Origin: Bolinopsis microptera
Taxonomy: Eukaryota > Ctenophora > Tentaculata > Lobata > Bolinopsidae
Length of the DNA stretch: 64,000 nt
Direction of reading: 5' to 3'
Assembly: GCF_026151205.1 (NCBI RefSeq)
Contig: NC_087074.1
Location: 15,346,962 to 15,410,961, forward strand
A program made the translations under genes and the position numbers. Below the pieces are notes generated by a model, which had not been told where the DNA came from, made no database searches, and saw only the letters and a program-made list of their open reading frames with translations. Within the stretch, counting starts at the first letter, position 1. Each line of letters opens with the position of its first letter. Shown piece by piece: positions 22,391 through 34,330 of the stretch.

Positions 22391-25230
22391 CACTGCTGAT
22401 GAATAGAGAGGAGGAGCCTGGTGGTGGGAGGCTGGAGGTGCAGGCTGGCTACTGCTTACAAAGTAACTAGCAGGTCAGACAGGAAGAGTTGGTCTCGGAC
22501 CACGCTGCCAGACAACGCAGGAAGTCGCACTAAAGTCAATGTGAATGTATCGTGTACAACATGGTATCGCGAGAGTGTATCGTGTTGTTTTACAAGCAGT
22601 GCATCGTGCGTACCGTGCACTGTGCACACTACCGTGCACCGTGTGCACACTGCACTGTTATGAGAGCAAGTGTAAAGAATCGCTCCAATAAAACTAGGTT
22701 CAGTGTAAACTGTATTTAGTGGTGGAGCATACAACCGCAAGCTTCACAACTTCGAAAGATATACGTGATTATAGGTCTTAATAAGACCCAATAAGCTTAT
22801 AGCTATTAAATGAGAACAATTAGACTCAGGACCAATTAAATGCGAACAATCGATATCGATTATAGATAATCAACATCATTATCAATTGCATGCATGAGCA
22901 AGTTCGCTGATTTCTGCAGAATTAGAAGAAAGGGCTGAGGGACGCTTTAAGTGTGATAACACAGAGCTAGTTATAACAAAGCACGAAGATAATTAGAAGA
23001 TAACTTATACCTCTAACGAATAACACTTCACACTAAACCAACTGATCACAATGCCGACTGAAATTCTAGAACGTTCATTAGCAGAGAAATGATATTGTGT
23101 GAGCCCCAATGAGTACATTGTAAACTGGTAAAACCTAACAAATGAAAGTGGTAACGGCACATTAATGTCAGATCTAAGGGTCAGTAAGTGAGGTCGGTAG
23201 CAAGAGCAGCTGGTAATGGACAAATGGGACTGGTGGTGGTAGTGGTAGTAAACTGGTGGTAATTAAGCACGTGCTATCGTCATACCTACTAGCTCCTGTT
23301 ACCTACCTCAGACGAGCTCAACTAGTCGCTCCAGACAGCGGACCCTCATAACACGAATATAGTGCTCGGATAGCAGATTGAGAGATCACCTAGACAGATT
23401 AAGAGATCGCCTAGACATCACTAAATGTCACAACATCAACCGAGAACTCGTGGCTAACTATTGACATTAGAGCAAGATGAAACCACTCGGATTACATGAC
23501 GAGATTACGCAGACACGTAATTTGCCGGGAAAGTGATATTTGGAATTACTGAAATTTGAAGTTTATCAGATAATACGTCAGACATTAGATTTACTAATGT
23601 ATTACATGTATATATAAGAGGGAGTCAGACATGTCTGTGTAATACAAGAGATATGGGTCACAGACAGAACCTGGCTCGAGGGTACCCCAGGTTCTGATGG
23701 CAGTATATCAGGGAGATAGAGGACCCCCGGGGAGAGAGATAAAGATATAAGAAACCACACTGAAGCCGATAGACCTGGTGATGGACCTGTCGCCACATTC
23801 TCGGAGGAAATATTTTTATTTCTATTATTATCTTTATCAAATTAGCGTGGGCCGATATTGGTTATTGTTTCAGATCAGTTTAAACTTTTGTTTATTTTCG
23901 AGAGCGAATGAGATTGAATGTTCCAGATTATTCAAGAAATCTCAACAAAGTTTAACACAAACGGAATGGGCATGTTTAAATCGTACACAGAGCAAAGGGA
24001 CATAACCGAGCCTTAGCAGTGCAAGCCATGTTTAAAAAACCTTATCAGAGTTTGTTGGGGGCGACACTGGCCCCTACTAGCGTCTCCCATGTCGTCAGAA
24101 TTAATTTGGTGGCGAGACTTCAGGGTTCACACTTCATCACGAGATAAGGCTAATATACTGTACATTAAATTACCAACATTTAAATGATAAGTGGTTTCTG
24201 ATTGTAGAAGAACTGTCGCCCTTTACCATGATAAATAACTAATAATGTGGGCGGAGTGGTTCTGTGTTTATTTCGCCATATTATCTTGTCTAATTGAGTG
24301 GATGATCAAATCGAATTAGGTTAATCCCTTAATCAACATGGAAACCCCACAAAGAAGGGGTTATATAGCTCATGGCGTGTGAAGAGTAATGGTTAAAAGG
24401 TATGGTGAGGTATTAAGGGGCAATAAAACAAGCTTAACACTCAATATCATCAATGAGTCTTTGAGTGTTTCGATAAATATCTAGGGGTGAAATTATAGAA
24501 TGGGGCTTATCAGAGCTATTATTAGCTTTGTATAATTTTAACGCATTAAGGTTTCATATCCAAGGGCGATCAATTTTCGCTGGGGTAATATAACCACATC
24601 AAATAAGACAAAGTACATAAAACCAAAAATAAAAGAACGATTAGCTGGAGTCTGGAATAACGAACGGTTTTAAATGTGTATAATGTTAAGCCAACGACCG
24701 ACATAATCATAAAACTTAATTCAAGATAAAATTCCGCGAAGGACCTGCGACATTCGTCTCTCCCCCAAATTCACGGTAATCACAAAAACAGGAAATCTCG
24801 TGCCGGAAAATATCTGAACAAAAAAGTTTCAAATTCTACCGAAACTCTGTAACGGCACGTGTAGGAGCAATTCACTAGACCGTATGATGAGTTACGTGAA
24901 GATAATTAAGGAGCATTCTTTAGAATCTAAGCAAACCTCATCACCTAATACTCCTAGAATCTCAGAATCTGACAAAGATCATAAAGCTCGATAAAAATCG
25001 AAAGAAAGCACGGATAAGAAACATGTCCACATTCCCTCAAACAACAATTATACTGCACGTTTTAAAATGGAGCTCAATGAAATTGTGGAATTAGCAGAAG
25101 GTTTAAGGAAAGTAGGACGGGAGTAGAAGTATATCCGGGTTACTGCAACTCCGTGCTATAACACCCTGCCACCTGGAGAAAGAGGGAGAGAGGGGTGCTG
25201 GAGAGTTGGAGAGAGAGAGCTGGAGCCACA
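22391..25230. other. Non-coding stretch downstream of the 25231-26292 gene
   Basis: No supported exon on either strand. It contains a GTGCAC/TGCAC-rich palindromic patch at 22599-22657 and short GATCGCCTAGACA-like duplicated segments near 23385-23415. Normal AT-rich texture resumes here after the anomalous block. Confidence 0.55.
22599..22657. repeat. GTGCAC-rich palindromic patch
   Basis: A cluster of overlapping GTGCAC, TGTGCACA and ACCGTGCAC words gives many small inverted repeats within 60 bp. Function unknown. Confidence 0.5.
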
Positions 25231-26292
25231 TCAGAGGGAAGTGATCAAAGCGAGGTTGGAGCGGGTCCGCTCTACAGAGAAAGGACTTGAATCAGTCTCA
25301 TCCTTACTATCGTCATCAGAGGTAGAGCTACACCACTGATACACACCCTGATTACCCGGCACTAATATCCACATGTCAGGTACTGAAGGAAAGTGCTGGA
25401 GATGGGTACCGTCAAGTAGATCCCGGGTACCAGAGAGGACATCAGGTCCCAGAGAGGAGTGAGGACATTCGAGACAGTTATAAGTGAAATGGGAGAAGGA
25501 GGCCGGGGCAAGAAGGCGGAGTTTCAAGACAACCTGATCTATAGTTTCAAGATTGCTGCTACCCGGGCGATCTAATCTACAAACATGTTATCGAGCACTT
25601 TCTGATCGTTAGTCGGGCGAAGCTTGGGTTTCAATTAAGCATAGACACCCATCAGGATTACTTTACGGTTTGTATATTAGGCAAGTAGTTATGAAGAGTA
25701 TAAACGAGGATTACAAAAGATAAAGATGGCTGGAAACTGAATGAAGATATTATTGGGGTACAGAGCTATAAGGGGTACAGTCTCTTAGGTCATTTCGGTA
25801 CTGACAGAAACCTCCTTAAAACATAATTTAATTCATAAGTTAACCAGGTTAATCAGCGGAATAACTTAATAATCTGTAACGTAACTGTCAAAAGTTTCAG
25901 CACTAAATAAGATTGCTGAGCGAAAGTTTTAAAAAGCCCGATAGTAACTTTTCTCACGAAATGACAAAATATTGTGACCTGTTACGTCGAAAATCACAAA
26001 CCTCACGCCCATTATCCTGTATCACATTCAGAATAATGAGAATACTGATGTTAAAAACAACAAATCAAAATCAGGATGATGAAAATAACAATAAGAAAGA
26101 TTACCAGCGCGCTGACTGAATGACAATTCATCTAAAACTTGGTCGGAAGTTGCCCGAAACTCTCACTTTCCTCAATAGCTAATTGAAGTTGACAGCGACA
26201 AAGTTCTGCACAATCTACAGACAAGCAGGATTCTACAACTTCTTGTTTTGATTCTCCTCTCTTTTCTCGTAAGTAACGGTGAGAGTTATCAG
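25231..26292 (-). CDS. Partial gene, two 3' exons, unknown protein
   Basis: Exon 26292-26167 reads HRYLREKRGESKQEVVESC and onward, with a cysteine cluster (CLSVDCAELCRCQ), ending QLAIEE. Its donor AAA|GTGAGA is strong and in phase 1. The last exon, 25538-25231, starts after ACTATAG in the matching phase. It reads QVVLKLRLLAPASFSHF and onward, with NCLEC, a WILVPGNQGVYQW segment and an acidic serine tract (SSTSDDDSKDETDSS), and stops with TGA at 25231-25233. Phase agreement and protein-like composition in both exons support a real gene end of about 140 residues. The start of the upstream exon (26292 or 26265) is uncertain, and earlier exons were not found. I do not recognise the family. Confidence 0.5.
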
Positions 26293-27570
26293 CTATGAGG
26301 TGGTGTTGTGGTGGTGTTGAGGTTAAGGCGGGGACCGGGGGAGGTGAACCAGGGAGGGGGCCCGGTCACGTGGGGGTCACATGTTAATAATTGTTGAGCT
26401 GTTTTAATAGCATTACTTTTCTCGGAAAGATGTGGGAGCAACTATCAAGCTTGTTATTGCTACAGTTATAACTTTATAACAATGATAACAGTAGAATAAC
26501 AGTCTGCAGCAAGGTCATGACTTAACAGTGGCCAGAGAATTAGTAATCTGTAGATCTGTAGTAACGTGATCATGATGTTGACATTGAAAACGTTCGGAAT
26601 AACCTTAGATCTCGCCCATCGGCACTAACTCAGTCGCAAGAAAGAGGAGAAAAATAGAAGAAAAAGAGATTTAAAGACAAACATATAAGCAGTAATTTAT
26701 GGATGGATCCTGGTGTCAGGCTGTAAGTAAAGAATGAATAGCAGTAGGAGGTGATATAGCAGGTAGAATAGTTAATATCATGATCTCAATCACTACTACT
26801 ACTACTGCTCAGCAGTTATTGCTTTATCGCCTGCAGCACGCTTAGCATTTCCTATAAGCTTTGTTGCAACGCAACACGTGCGAAATTGAGCCCTCTTATT
26901 AGCTGGATGTGATATCACGTTAGGAAATACTGTGAGTTTATTGGGTAATAGCTGAATGGTTGGAGATTACTGGCATAAAAATATTCGATTGCATATTGCG
27001 GAGCTTTATTACGCCTTTTGACGCCTTGAACGAGTTATCCGGAGTAATAAAGTTCACGAATATGAAACAGTTAATAATTTATAACTACAGTATTATTGAC
27101 AACAATTTGCGAGCGTCCAATTTTTGACAAGGAAAATAGAATTTCGAATTGAGCACAGACCGTAGTCATCAAAAAGTCGCAAGAAATACGACAACAAAAA
27201 TGCTGTCTAATTGGTGTTGACCGATCAGTTTATAAGAGAAAGATACAGTACGTGTTATTATGAATGAAGGTGGCATTATGACTCGTGAAGAAAACAAGTT
27301 TAAGCTATAAAAGGAGAAAACAAGCTAGGCGAGGCCTATTATTGTGACTAATTTGCGAACATTTGTCAGTTCAAGTCAGAAAATAGAAATGCTATCATAA
27401 ATGCCACTGGACGATTCAAGTCTAAAAGCCGTCAAAAATCTCCGAGAACTGTAGACAGAACAAATTAGTGAAAACACTCGGCCTGAAGGGGGCATGAAGA
27501 GCGGCAATATAACACAAACAAACTCCCAGAGAGAAACACGGCGAGACGGGACAAAGTCCACTTCAGGTTC

Positions 27571-27632
27571 ATATCACGTGATTGGAACTAAAGATCACGT
27601 GACGTCACGTGATTGGAACTAAAGATCACGTG
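27571..27632. promoter_or_regulatory. Tandem 31-bp duplication carrying four CACGTG sites
   Basis: CACGTG occurs at 27575, 27596, 27606 and 27627, mostly within TCACGTGA contexts. Two direct copies of a 31-bp unit (TCACGTGATTGG... to ...GATCACGTGACG) produce 21-, 10- and 21-bp spacings, close to whole helical turns. CACGTG is the canonical E-box bound by bHLH-zip and bHLH-PAS factors. A regulatory role is inference. Confidence 0.45.
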
Positions 27633-28585
27633 ACGTGGCTAGACTTGCACGGTCTCACTGATTTTAATTGGGTAATGGGAAGTACCATGTAATAAACAGC
27701 TCCTGACATCAAGATATTGTCCTAGATGTTGGAAAGTTGGCAGGTTAAGTATTCCCCAGACAAATGTGAAAACAGAGCAAAATTATTTTTGGGGGGGATT
27801 TTTTTTTTTTTTGCTCTGTGGATTCTTAAGAATTTTGACCAAACTTTAAGAATTTTATAAAAGACATTTTACCAAAAACCGCAACTTTAAGGGTCAGAAA
27901 AATTAAAAAATCCCTAACACAAAACACGTCGGTCAAGTTGACGAAGACAAAAGTTGGTGTTCTGACCGCAAGGATTGAGTCCGTCAGGTCTCTGGAGTAA
28001 GAAGTCTGGCAAAATAATGCTGCAGGTCTGCCATTCGACGTGATCAATCATCAGGATATTGACATTTATTCAGGAAATCACGTTTTTTCGTACGGATGAC
28101 AGCTTCTTAATTCATATCAAACGTAAAACGAAAAATATCTTCCATAGAATTACTTAAGGTTTGATCGTTAAGTAAGCCTTGAAGGTGTTTCCGAAAGAAA
28201 TATTTAATTCTTGCAATTAATAACTAGATCTGTGGACAATTTCTCCAACAATATCATACTAAAATCAATAATCAAAGACTCTCTCTGAAATTATGAACGG
28301 CGCCTAAAAACATAACAGAAGGTTATCGACAACGAGCAAAGAGAAAAATAATAATGCTCAATGAACGAGACATTCATTCTGAAGGAGACAACCCAGGGAG
28401 ACAACTGAAGGAGACATACGGCGCGAAGTCAGCCTATTTGTAGAAACAGCTGAGAGCGCATGGTACAGGTAACTCAGCGAGACGCCACTTCCTTGAAGCA
28501 GCCTACCTGGCATGTACTGTACTGTCTGAGACAACATGTCTAGAGGAGGTATGTGGGAGAGATCTGGGGGCAGATCTGGTATGTT

Positions 28586-28682
28586 AGGTGAGGGTGAGAG
28601 GGTGAGGTGAGGGTGAGAGGGGAGGTGAGGGTGAAGGGTGAGAGTGGTGGAAGGAGAATGAGGAGGAGGAAGGGGAGAAGGG
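28586..28682. repeat. Purine-rich (GGTGAGGGTGAGA) minisatellite
   Basis: Imperfect repeats of GGTGAGGGTGAGAG grade into GAGGAGGAGGAAGG. The minus-strand frame through it (proline/serine/histidine-rich) is a by-product of the low complexity. Confidence 0.7.
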
Positions 28683-29246
28683 AGTGTATATTTTGTAAGA
28701 GAAAGTGTGCGTGTTCTAGTGATAGCAGCAATGCGGAAACGCACCTAACATATCATACACCTGTCTAAAGAAGCTCCCTACAGAGCGTCTGGGGTATATT
28801 TAATATTCAGGTCGGCTCGCACCACTCATAGGCAAACTATAGTCACGTGACATATTTCTCGCTTCCTACTGGCTAACAAAAGATCACGTGAGTTGGTTTG
28901 TGTTTCCTATTGGTTGAGATAGGTCAGATGAGATGTCTGGCTGAGAGGCTGTGTATTGGCAGGGGTTAAACAGGTTCAGGCAGGTCTAGTTAAGGCAGGG
29001 TGTCAGGACGGAGGGAGTGATTTGTTGGCAACATTTCTCAGGATAACAAATAACAAGCAGGAGACAGAAGTCCGCCACAACCGTTGCTATGCTGAAAGGG
29101 CTTACTTCTCTGGTTGTAAACACAGGTATACACCTGGTAACTCTATCACAGGTGCTACTTAACTAAACCTACAGATAAAGTAAAGCTGTGATATCTGGTA
29201 ATAGTAGGAGGCATAATGACTAGGTGCTGAAGTTTAGGGTGGGCTA

Positions 29247-29375
29247 CAATTGACCCCAGACAATTGACCCCCGCCGACCAATTGACCCACCGACAATGGA
29301 ACCCCCGACAATTAACCCACCGACAATGGACCCGACATTTGACCCACGTCAATTGACCCCCCGACAATTGACCCC
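29247..29375. repeat. Left array of CAATTGACCC units
   Basis: About eight degenerate copies of (GA)CAATTGACCCCC, with CAATGGACCC variants, lie immediately left of the telomere-type array. Their orientation is opposite to that of the right-hand array at 29611-29810. Confidence 0.85.
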
Positions 29376-29410
29376 GAAAATATAATTTAATACAATTAAC
29401 CCTGAAAACT

Positions 29411-29587
29411 GACCCTGGCCCTGACCTCTGACCCTGACCCTGACCCTGACCCTTACCCTAACCCTAACCCTAACCCTAACCCTAACCCTAACCCTAACCC
29501 TTAACCCATTACCCATTACCCTAACCCTAAACCTAACCTCTAACCCTAACCCTAACCTAACACTAACCCTAAACCTAACCCTTACCC
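29411..29587. repeat. Interstitial telomere-type array (CCCTAA)n
   Basis: The array starts with CCCTGA-type repeats (29411-29450), passes through CCCTTA, then has about eight perfect CCCTAA repeats (to about 29500), then degenerate copies (CCTAAA, CCATTA). TTAGGG is the common animal telomere repeat. At an internal site this suggests an ancient fusion, repair by telomere insertion, or simple microsatellite growth. The minus-strand Arg-Val repeat frame here is an artefact. Confidence 0.92.
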
Positions 29588-29610
29588 GATTAATTACCCC
29601 CAGTTTAATT

Positions 29611-29810
29611 ACAATTGTCGGCGGGTCAATTGTCGGGGGTGTCAATTGTCGGGGGCCGTCAATTGTCGGGGGGGTCAATTGTCGTACTAAACCCTAGATT
29701 TCGCGACAATTGACCCCGAGTGTTATTACATAGGGGCGTCAATTGTCGGGGGCGGGGTCAATTGTCGGGGGGTCAATTCGTCGGGGGTCAATTTGTCGGG
29801 GGGTCAAAGG
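29611..29810. repeat. Right array of GGGTCAATTGTCGG units (inverse of the left array)
   Basis: About eight copies of GTCAATTGTCGGGGG are inverted relative to the left array. One unit at about 29703-29720 (GCGACAATTGACCCCGAG) is flipped back. The G-runs could form quadruplexes. Confidence 0.85.
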
Positions 29811-29922
29811 TCGCCAGGCTTACCGACTGAGTAAAACTACTTACTTAGCCAGAACCTTAGTAGGAACCTTAGTGGGGACGCTAACAATAGCTACGGAACT
29901 GAGTCGGTCACGACGCGGTAAA

Positions 29923-29947
29923 AATTCATTCCTCTCAGGAATGAATT
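29923..29947. repeat. Hairpin at the left end of the 21-bp satellite
   Basis: AATTCATTCCT and AGGAATGAATT are perfect 11-bp arms around a 3-nt loop, directly abutting the satellite. Confidence 0.75.
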
Positions 29948-30196
29948 GAAAACCACTTCAATTGAATTGAATACCACTTCAATTGAATTGAAAACCACTT
30001 CAATTGAATTTAATACCACTTCAATTGAATTGAATACCACTTCAATTGAATTGAATACCACTTCAATTGAATTGAATACCACTTCAATTGAATTGAATAC
30101 CACTTCAATTGAATTGAATACCACTTCATATTGAATGGGAATACTACTTCAATTGAATTGAATACCACTTCAATTGAATTGAATACCACTTCAATT
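29946..30196. repeat. 21-bp satellite (about 12 copies)
   Basis: Direct repeats of a 21-bp unit contain ACCACTTCAATTGAATTGA. Nearly every copy is identical; one divergent copy lies near 30124-30144. CAATTG recurs within each unit. Because 21 is divisible by three, both strands read as periodic open frames without being genes. Confidence 0.95.
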
Positions 30197-30232
30197 GTTT
30201 GCCGTCAATGCACGGCAAACAATTGAAGTGGT
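30185..30232. repeat. Hairpin closing the right end of the 21-bp satellite
   Basis: ACCACTTCAATTGTTTGCCG at the array end is repeated in inverse (to 30232) after a 6-nt loop, giving perfect 21-bp arms. The stem uses the last satellite unit as half of its left arm. Confidence 0.85.
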
Positions 30233-30317
30233 TAAATATCAGGCGAAATAATATAAACGGGGAGGTCACACGTCCGGCAGGAGGAAACTACTTAAAATAG
30301 GGAATAAATACAGTTTA

Positions 30318-30350
30318 TGGATATCATGGATATCATGGATATCATGGATA
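30318..30350. repeat. TGGATATCA microsatellite, about 3.7 copies
   Basis: Perfect 9-bp repeats; each carries an EcoRV-type GATATC palindrome. Confidence 0.85.
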
Positions 30351-31797
30351 TGTCCACCACAGAGAACATCATGCAGCCCAAATATAAAGTGTTTAGTCCC
30401 CACACCCCATTTCCACGGTACGATTCCTAACTAAGGATCTAAGATACGATCACTGCACGAAGTTTAAGTTATGTGTACGCTGGTTTAACACTAATTTTAT
30501 TTGTCCGATAAACAAACCCTCAACTCATCTCACAACGTGATACCTTACATTTAACAAGTAAATTGACAAATTTTGATCCGTATTTATACCTGCATTTCGG
30601 GGGAAAACACTCGCGATTTAATCAAAAATGCTTTAACCAGGGGGTATGTATGTTATTTAGTAAAAGAAACATGCCGACTGAAAATATAAAGAATGGTGAA
30701 AGTGCCCCAATAATACGAGCTTCCCGGCTGACCACAAACTCGCAAAATAGAAACAAATTACTGATATATACCGATATGTAGAGGAAATGTTTAAAGTACT
30801 TGCCGGTAATAAAATGCGATAGTAAGTAACCGTGATTCAGTCAAAGAGTTAAGAGATGTCAACAGTGCAATCTAGTAAACTCCGTATCAAGGATCCAAAA
30901 TAGATAAGGGAGATCCATAAAGGACCTGCTCTAAACTTGTAAACGCATTAATTGACATGAAGTAGGATTCGGCGCGGTCTCCGGGATATGGTGTCACGCG
31001 ACTAACCTACTCGGACGGAGTTTTTCTACACGTTTTTTATTTTCATACTCAATGACAAAATCAAGGGCATCCCATTTCCGCTGTCAGATCGATCAGGTCC
31101 CCACAAAGACTGTAAATATATAAATTATAGCTTGCCCCGTTTGTTGAAGCCGTTTGAAGGGGCAGAGAAAATGCGCAAACTACAGGTTAATTGGCGTTAT
31201 AAATATAATGAATTAAGGCTACTGATATCGGCTCCTCTCAGAAGTAAAGTTGAAGAAAAAGCAGGAAATTACAGCACGAGTGAAAATAGCCTGGAAATAC
31301 CGGCCCGGACTGAAACAAATAGATATACTCTTGCTAGATATCTTCCAAAAGCGGCAACAATAAGTATGGAAAAGAGAGATTCTATAGTTCATAGTATGAT
31401 ACTGTGCAGATTGCAGGGAAATCAATTAAAATAGTTCTATGTCCATGATCGACTCCTTGATCTATGCAATCGCCTTTGTATCTGGGATCTGCCCGCAGAA
31501 ATGAACCCAATTAAGGGAATTACTGTCGCTTGAAAGCTAAGATTAAGGCCCAAGGGCCAAGACACTACACTGTATAATCAGTAGCTCTGAAAGAGTTGAA
31601 TAAGACTCTCACACTCCTACTACACTACTACAGTAGTTCTGAAATAATATTAAGACTATGTCACTCTGACTAAAGCTCGGTTAATTTAGTAAATCTACAT
31701 TAATCAGATCAACATTAATCAGATCTACATTACCTCACCAGAAGAAGACAATAGGATCAGTTGACAACTGGTTTGGTAAATAGTGAGATATCATGGT

Positions 31798-31826
31798 GGG
31801 GGGGGGGGGGGAGGGGAGGGGGCGGG
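31798..31826. repeat. G-rich tract with quadruplex potential
   Basis: A run of about 14 G followed by AGGGGAGGGGGCGGG on the plus strand. It satisfies the simple four-G-run pattern. Such long G-runs are also prone to length error. Confidence 0.75.
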
Positions 31827-32453
31827 TATGAAACTGTTCTTCAAAGCGCTGTAATCTTTGGTGGAAGTGTTATCACTTTGATCGGTAGTATTAGTTAAAT
31901 TGACTAAATAAGATCAGCTATTTGATCATAAAGTGAGCGAGCAATTTGGTTAGCAGTGATTTCACCTAGCAAGGAAGTGGCGTAACACCGCACAGACACA
32001 AGTTCAAGTCAGTAACTAGTTCAAGACGGTAACTAACTAGCTACTGAGGCAGTAAAAGCCATGAAAAAGCGCTGCGTGATGAGATGCTTAATGTTAAACA
32101 AGAAATGCGGCCGCTTTTTTTTGTGGAATGGCCGCTCAATTTCACGATCCGTGATGGAGTATTTGATCATATTCCCATACACCTGTGCGACCCAGTCTTT
32201 ACTGTTTTAATAAGCCATGCAGATATGGCGGAGTGGAGTGAAGTGACAGGCCGAGCGCCGCCAGTTGATATAATTCATATTTACATTTGAAAATCGTGTA
32301 TATTCTATGTACCATATGTTTATTGTTTATGCCAACCTGACAGGTTTGTCTGCAAAATAGTAATACAAACTCAAAATAATAATAATATGCTATCATTTGT
32401 CCCTAGCGGGATGCGTACATGATGAAATTAACAATGTTACTTGAACATTTCAG

Positions 32454-32562
32454 CACACCGCGCGCCAACAATTGTTTAATTCTGATTTTCGCCCGCAAAA
32501 ATAACTTTGCGCCAAGGCTGGACACGTGGTGCGAAACGTACGCAGACAGCACCTGCACGCAG
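32454..32562 (+). CDS. Possible internal exon, unknown
   Basis: Acceptor TTGAACATTTCAG (before 32454) and donor CGCAG|GTACGG (after 32562) frame 109 bp. One frame is fully open: TPRANNCLILIFARKNNFAP, then RLDTWCETYADSTCTQ, with three cysteines. GC content rises locally. No neighbouring exon in compatible phase was found, so this is only a candidate. Confidence 0.22.
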
Positions 32563-32836
32563 GTACGGTCGCAAAGCTACATTATCCCCAAAAAAAACCT
32601 CGATCGCTAACCCTTGTCCTTACTCTTTTGTGGCTTCGGGCACCTTGAGGCATGGATTCGCGGAAAAAATAGATTGATTTGTTGCGATGGAAAGTATCAT
32701 GTTGCGAAACATTATGAGTCAAAGTTGTGTGCCAAGAGTTGCTGCATGTCAAACAAAACATAGCTATAACTACCAAAATATCAAACCAAAATAAAACTCT
32801 GATCAAAATAATGACCAAAATTAGGCTCGAGTAAAT

Positions 32837-32918
32837 TACTCTTTCAATGCGAGGGGGAGATAATTATATCAATTACTCAGTAATTGATGTAATTATCTCC
32901 CCTCGCATTAAAAGAGTA
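32837..32918. repeat. Near-perfect hairpin, about 38-bp arms
   Basis: 32837-32875 (TACTCTTTCAATGCGAGG...) pairs with 32881-32918 around a 5-nt CTCAG loop, with two mismatches and a one-G indel. It has the look of a minimal foldback or miniature element. No target duplication is obvious. Confidence 0.85.
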
Positions 32919-34330
32919 CATGCCCCCACTAACAGCGACAAGAGTTAACATCAAACACACACAACATAACCACACTATTGAATAACGAGGTCCTTGTCCC
33001 CATGTAATGTGGAGAGATACCAGTGGTATATTGTGTATATATTTCATTGTAAATATTATGAGATAAAGAAGGAGATATTCAGAGCGAAATATTGAGGAGA
33101 GAGGGAGGGAGAGGGATATGGAGCGCAATATCGAGCAGAAAGGGCACTACAATAAGAGGTAGACTGACGAGCTGACTAATGACAAATACAGAAAGAATAT
33201 GCGACTATATGGTACTACTGTGGGAATACGTATCATTGTCTTGAATCTTGAGAGACATTTACATTCTACAACTTATGTGATATTGGCTTTCTTGTTGTTG
33301 GATTGATGTGTGGCTGTTTAAAGTTCGTAGTTAATTTTAGACTAACGAATGAGCTAATTAAAGATATGAAAGTGTAAATATTTGAAGAGTCCTGTTGTTT
33401 AGAACTACAAACTAGACGAGGTTAATGGAGCAGCTTTTCAGCTACAACTAACTCGGTACCTTCTTCAGGTGAGTATTGCAGTGAGGATTATTGTGTAATA
33501 GAAAAATCACTCGAATACATTGTGGACGGTCCAAAACCGGCGTAGCCGTAGAGGTCTTAAAACTAAACAGTTTGAAGATGAAAAAAAGGACGTTGAAGAT
33601 GGACAACGGGGCCATGTGTGATGAAGTTATTTTGAGGAGCGGCCCTATCTGACAACATGTTCAGAAATCTGACAGACTGGTAGACAGTCACAAAGTGCAG
33701 CCCCGCCAAGGTAGCGAGCTATTTTTGGTAAACACCCAGTACTAGTACTAATAAATGGTTAAACAAACAAACAAATGACATGTTTTTTCAGCGTGTTTGT
33801 ACTCGCTGGTCCCCAGCGTATGAAGAGAGCAAGACGTTTGGTGTTGATTTATATAATAATATATATGAAGCTTTTGACTCGCTAGCCTAAACACTAACAC
33901 AAGGTCGGATTAGCATAACATGAACACCATTGGTATCGCAAAACATAAAAAGACAGACAACTGTTAACCTAATAAAGAGAAGAATGACACGAGATATGTT
34001 GTTTATGAAGCAGCCCTCTTTTCTGCAGATACATATTCTGTGGTCAGTAGACAAGTTTCCAGGTCATGTCCTGTCCCTTGTGATGAAATATAATTTGTCA
34101 TGACAGGACCGCATGTTCATGATATCGAGCGTTCAATATCACGTGACCCCCAACAAAAACCTGTCTGCCCTTAATCGGACCGTTAACTGTGCTTTACTCT
34201 AGATTAGATTAGAATTCCAAGATAACAATGCTCTTATCATATTGCCACAATGAATAGTAACAAAGGCAACATGGTAACTATCCTGATCTTATTACTCCGG
34301 TAAAATCTCTCCTAATGACCAGCAAAAGAC

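Larger units (their letters stand above)
26293..29246. other. Non-coding stretch with CACGTG clusters and purine-rich repeats
   Basis: No firmly supported gene. Likely contains upstream introns or exons of the minus-strand gene ending at 25231. A weak exon-like frame at about 27855-28005 (minus) is discussed under rejected items. Confidence 0.45.
30233..32453. other. Non-coding stretch with microsatellites
   Basis: No supported gene. A 100-codon plus-strand frame at 31132-31434 has no upstream ATG in good context or convincing splice sites. Frames of this length are expected by chance in 64 kb of AT-rich DNA. Confidence 0.5.

Noticed and set aside
27826-28047. Exon-like minus frame after TATTTTGCCAG (RDLTDSILAVRTPTF...)
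   Set aside because: Acceptor and codon texture are suggestive and a GTAAAA donor exists, but no partner exon in phase was found and the 3' part looks non-coding.
28358-28744. 128-codon minus frame, proline/serine/histidine-rich
   Set aside because: Most of it is the purine-rich minisatellite read in reverse; no ATG start in context or splice partner.
29349-29678. Minus-strand frame with a long Arg-Val repeat
   Set aside because: It is a translation of the telomere-type array; repeats with period six stay open without being coding.
29891-30134. Periodic open frames on both strands
   Set aside because: By-product of the 21-bp satellite; no start, splice or non-repetitive coding context.
31132-31434. 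100-codon plus frame
   Set aside because: No good start, splice sites or motif; length within chance expectation.
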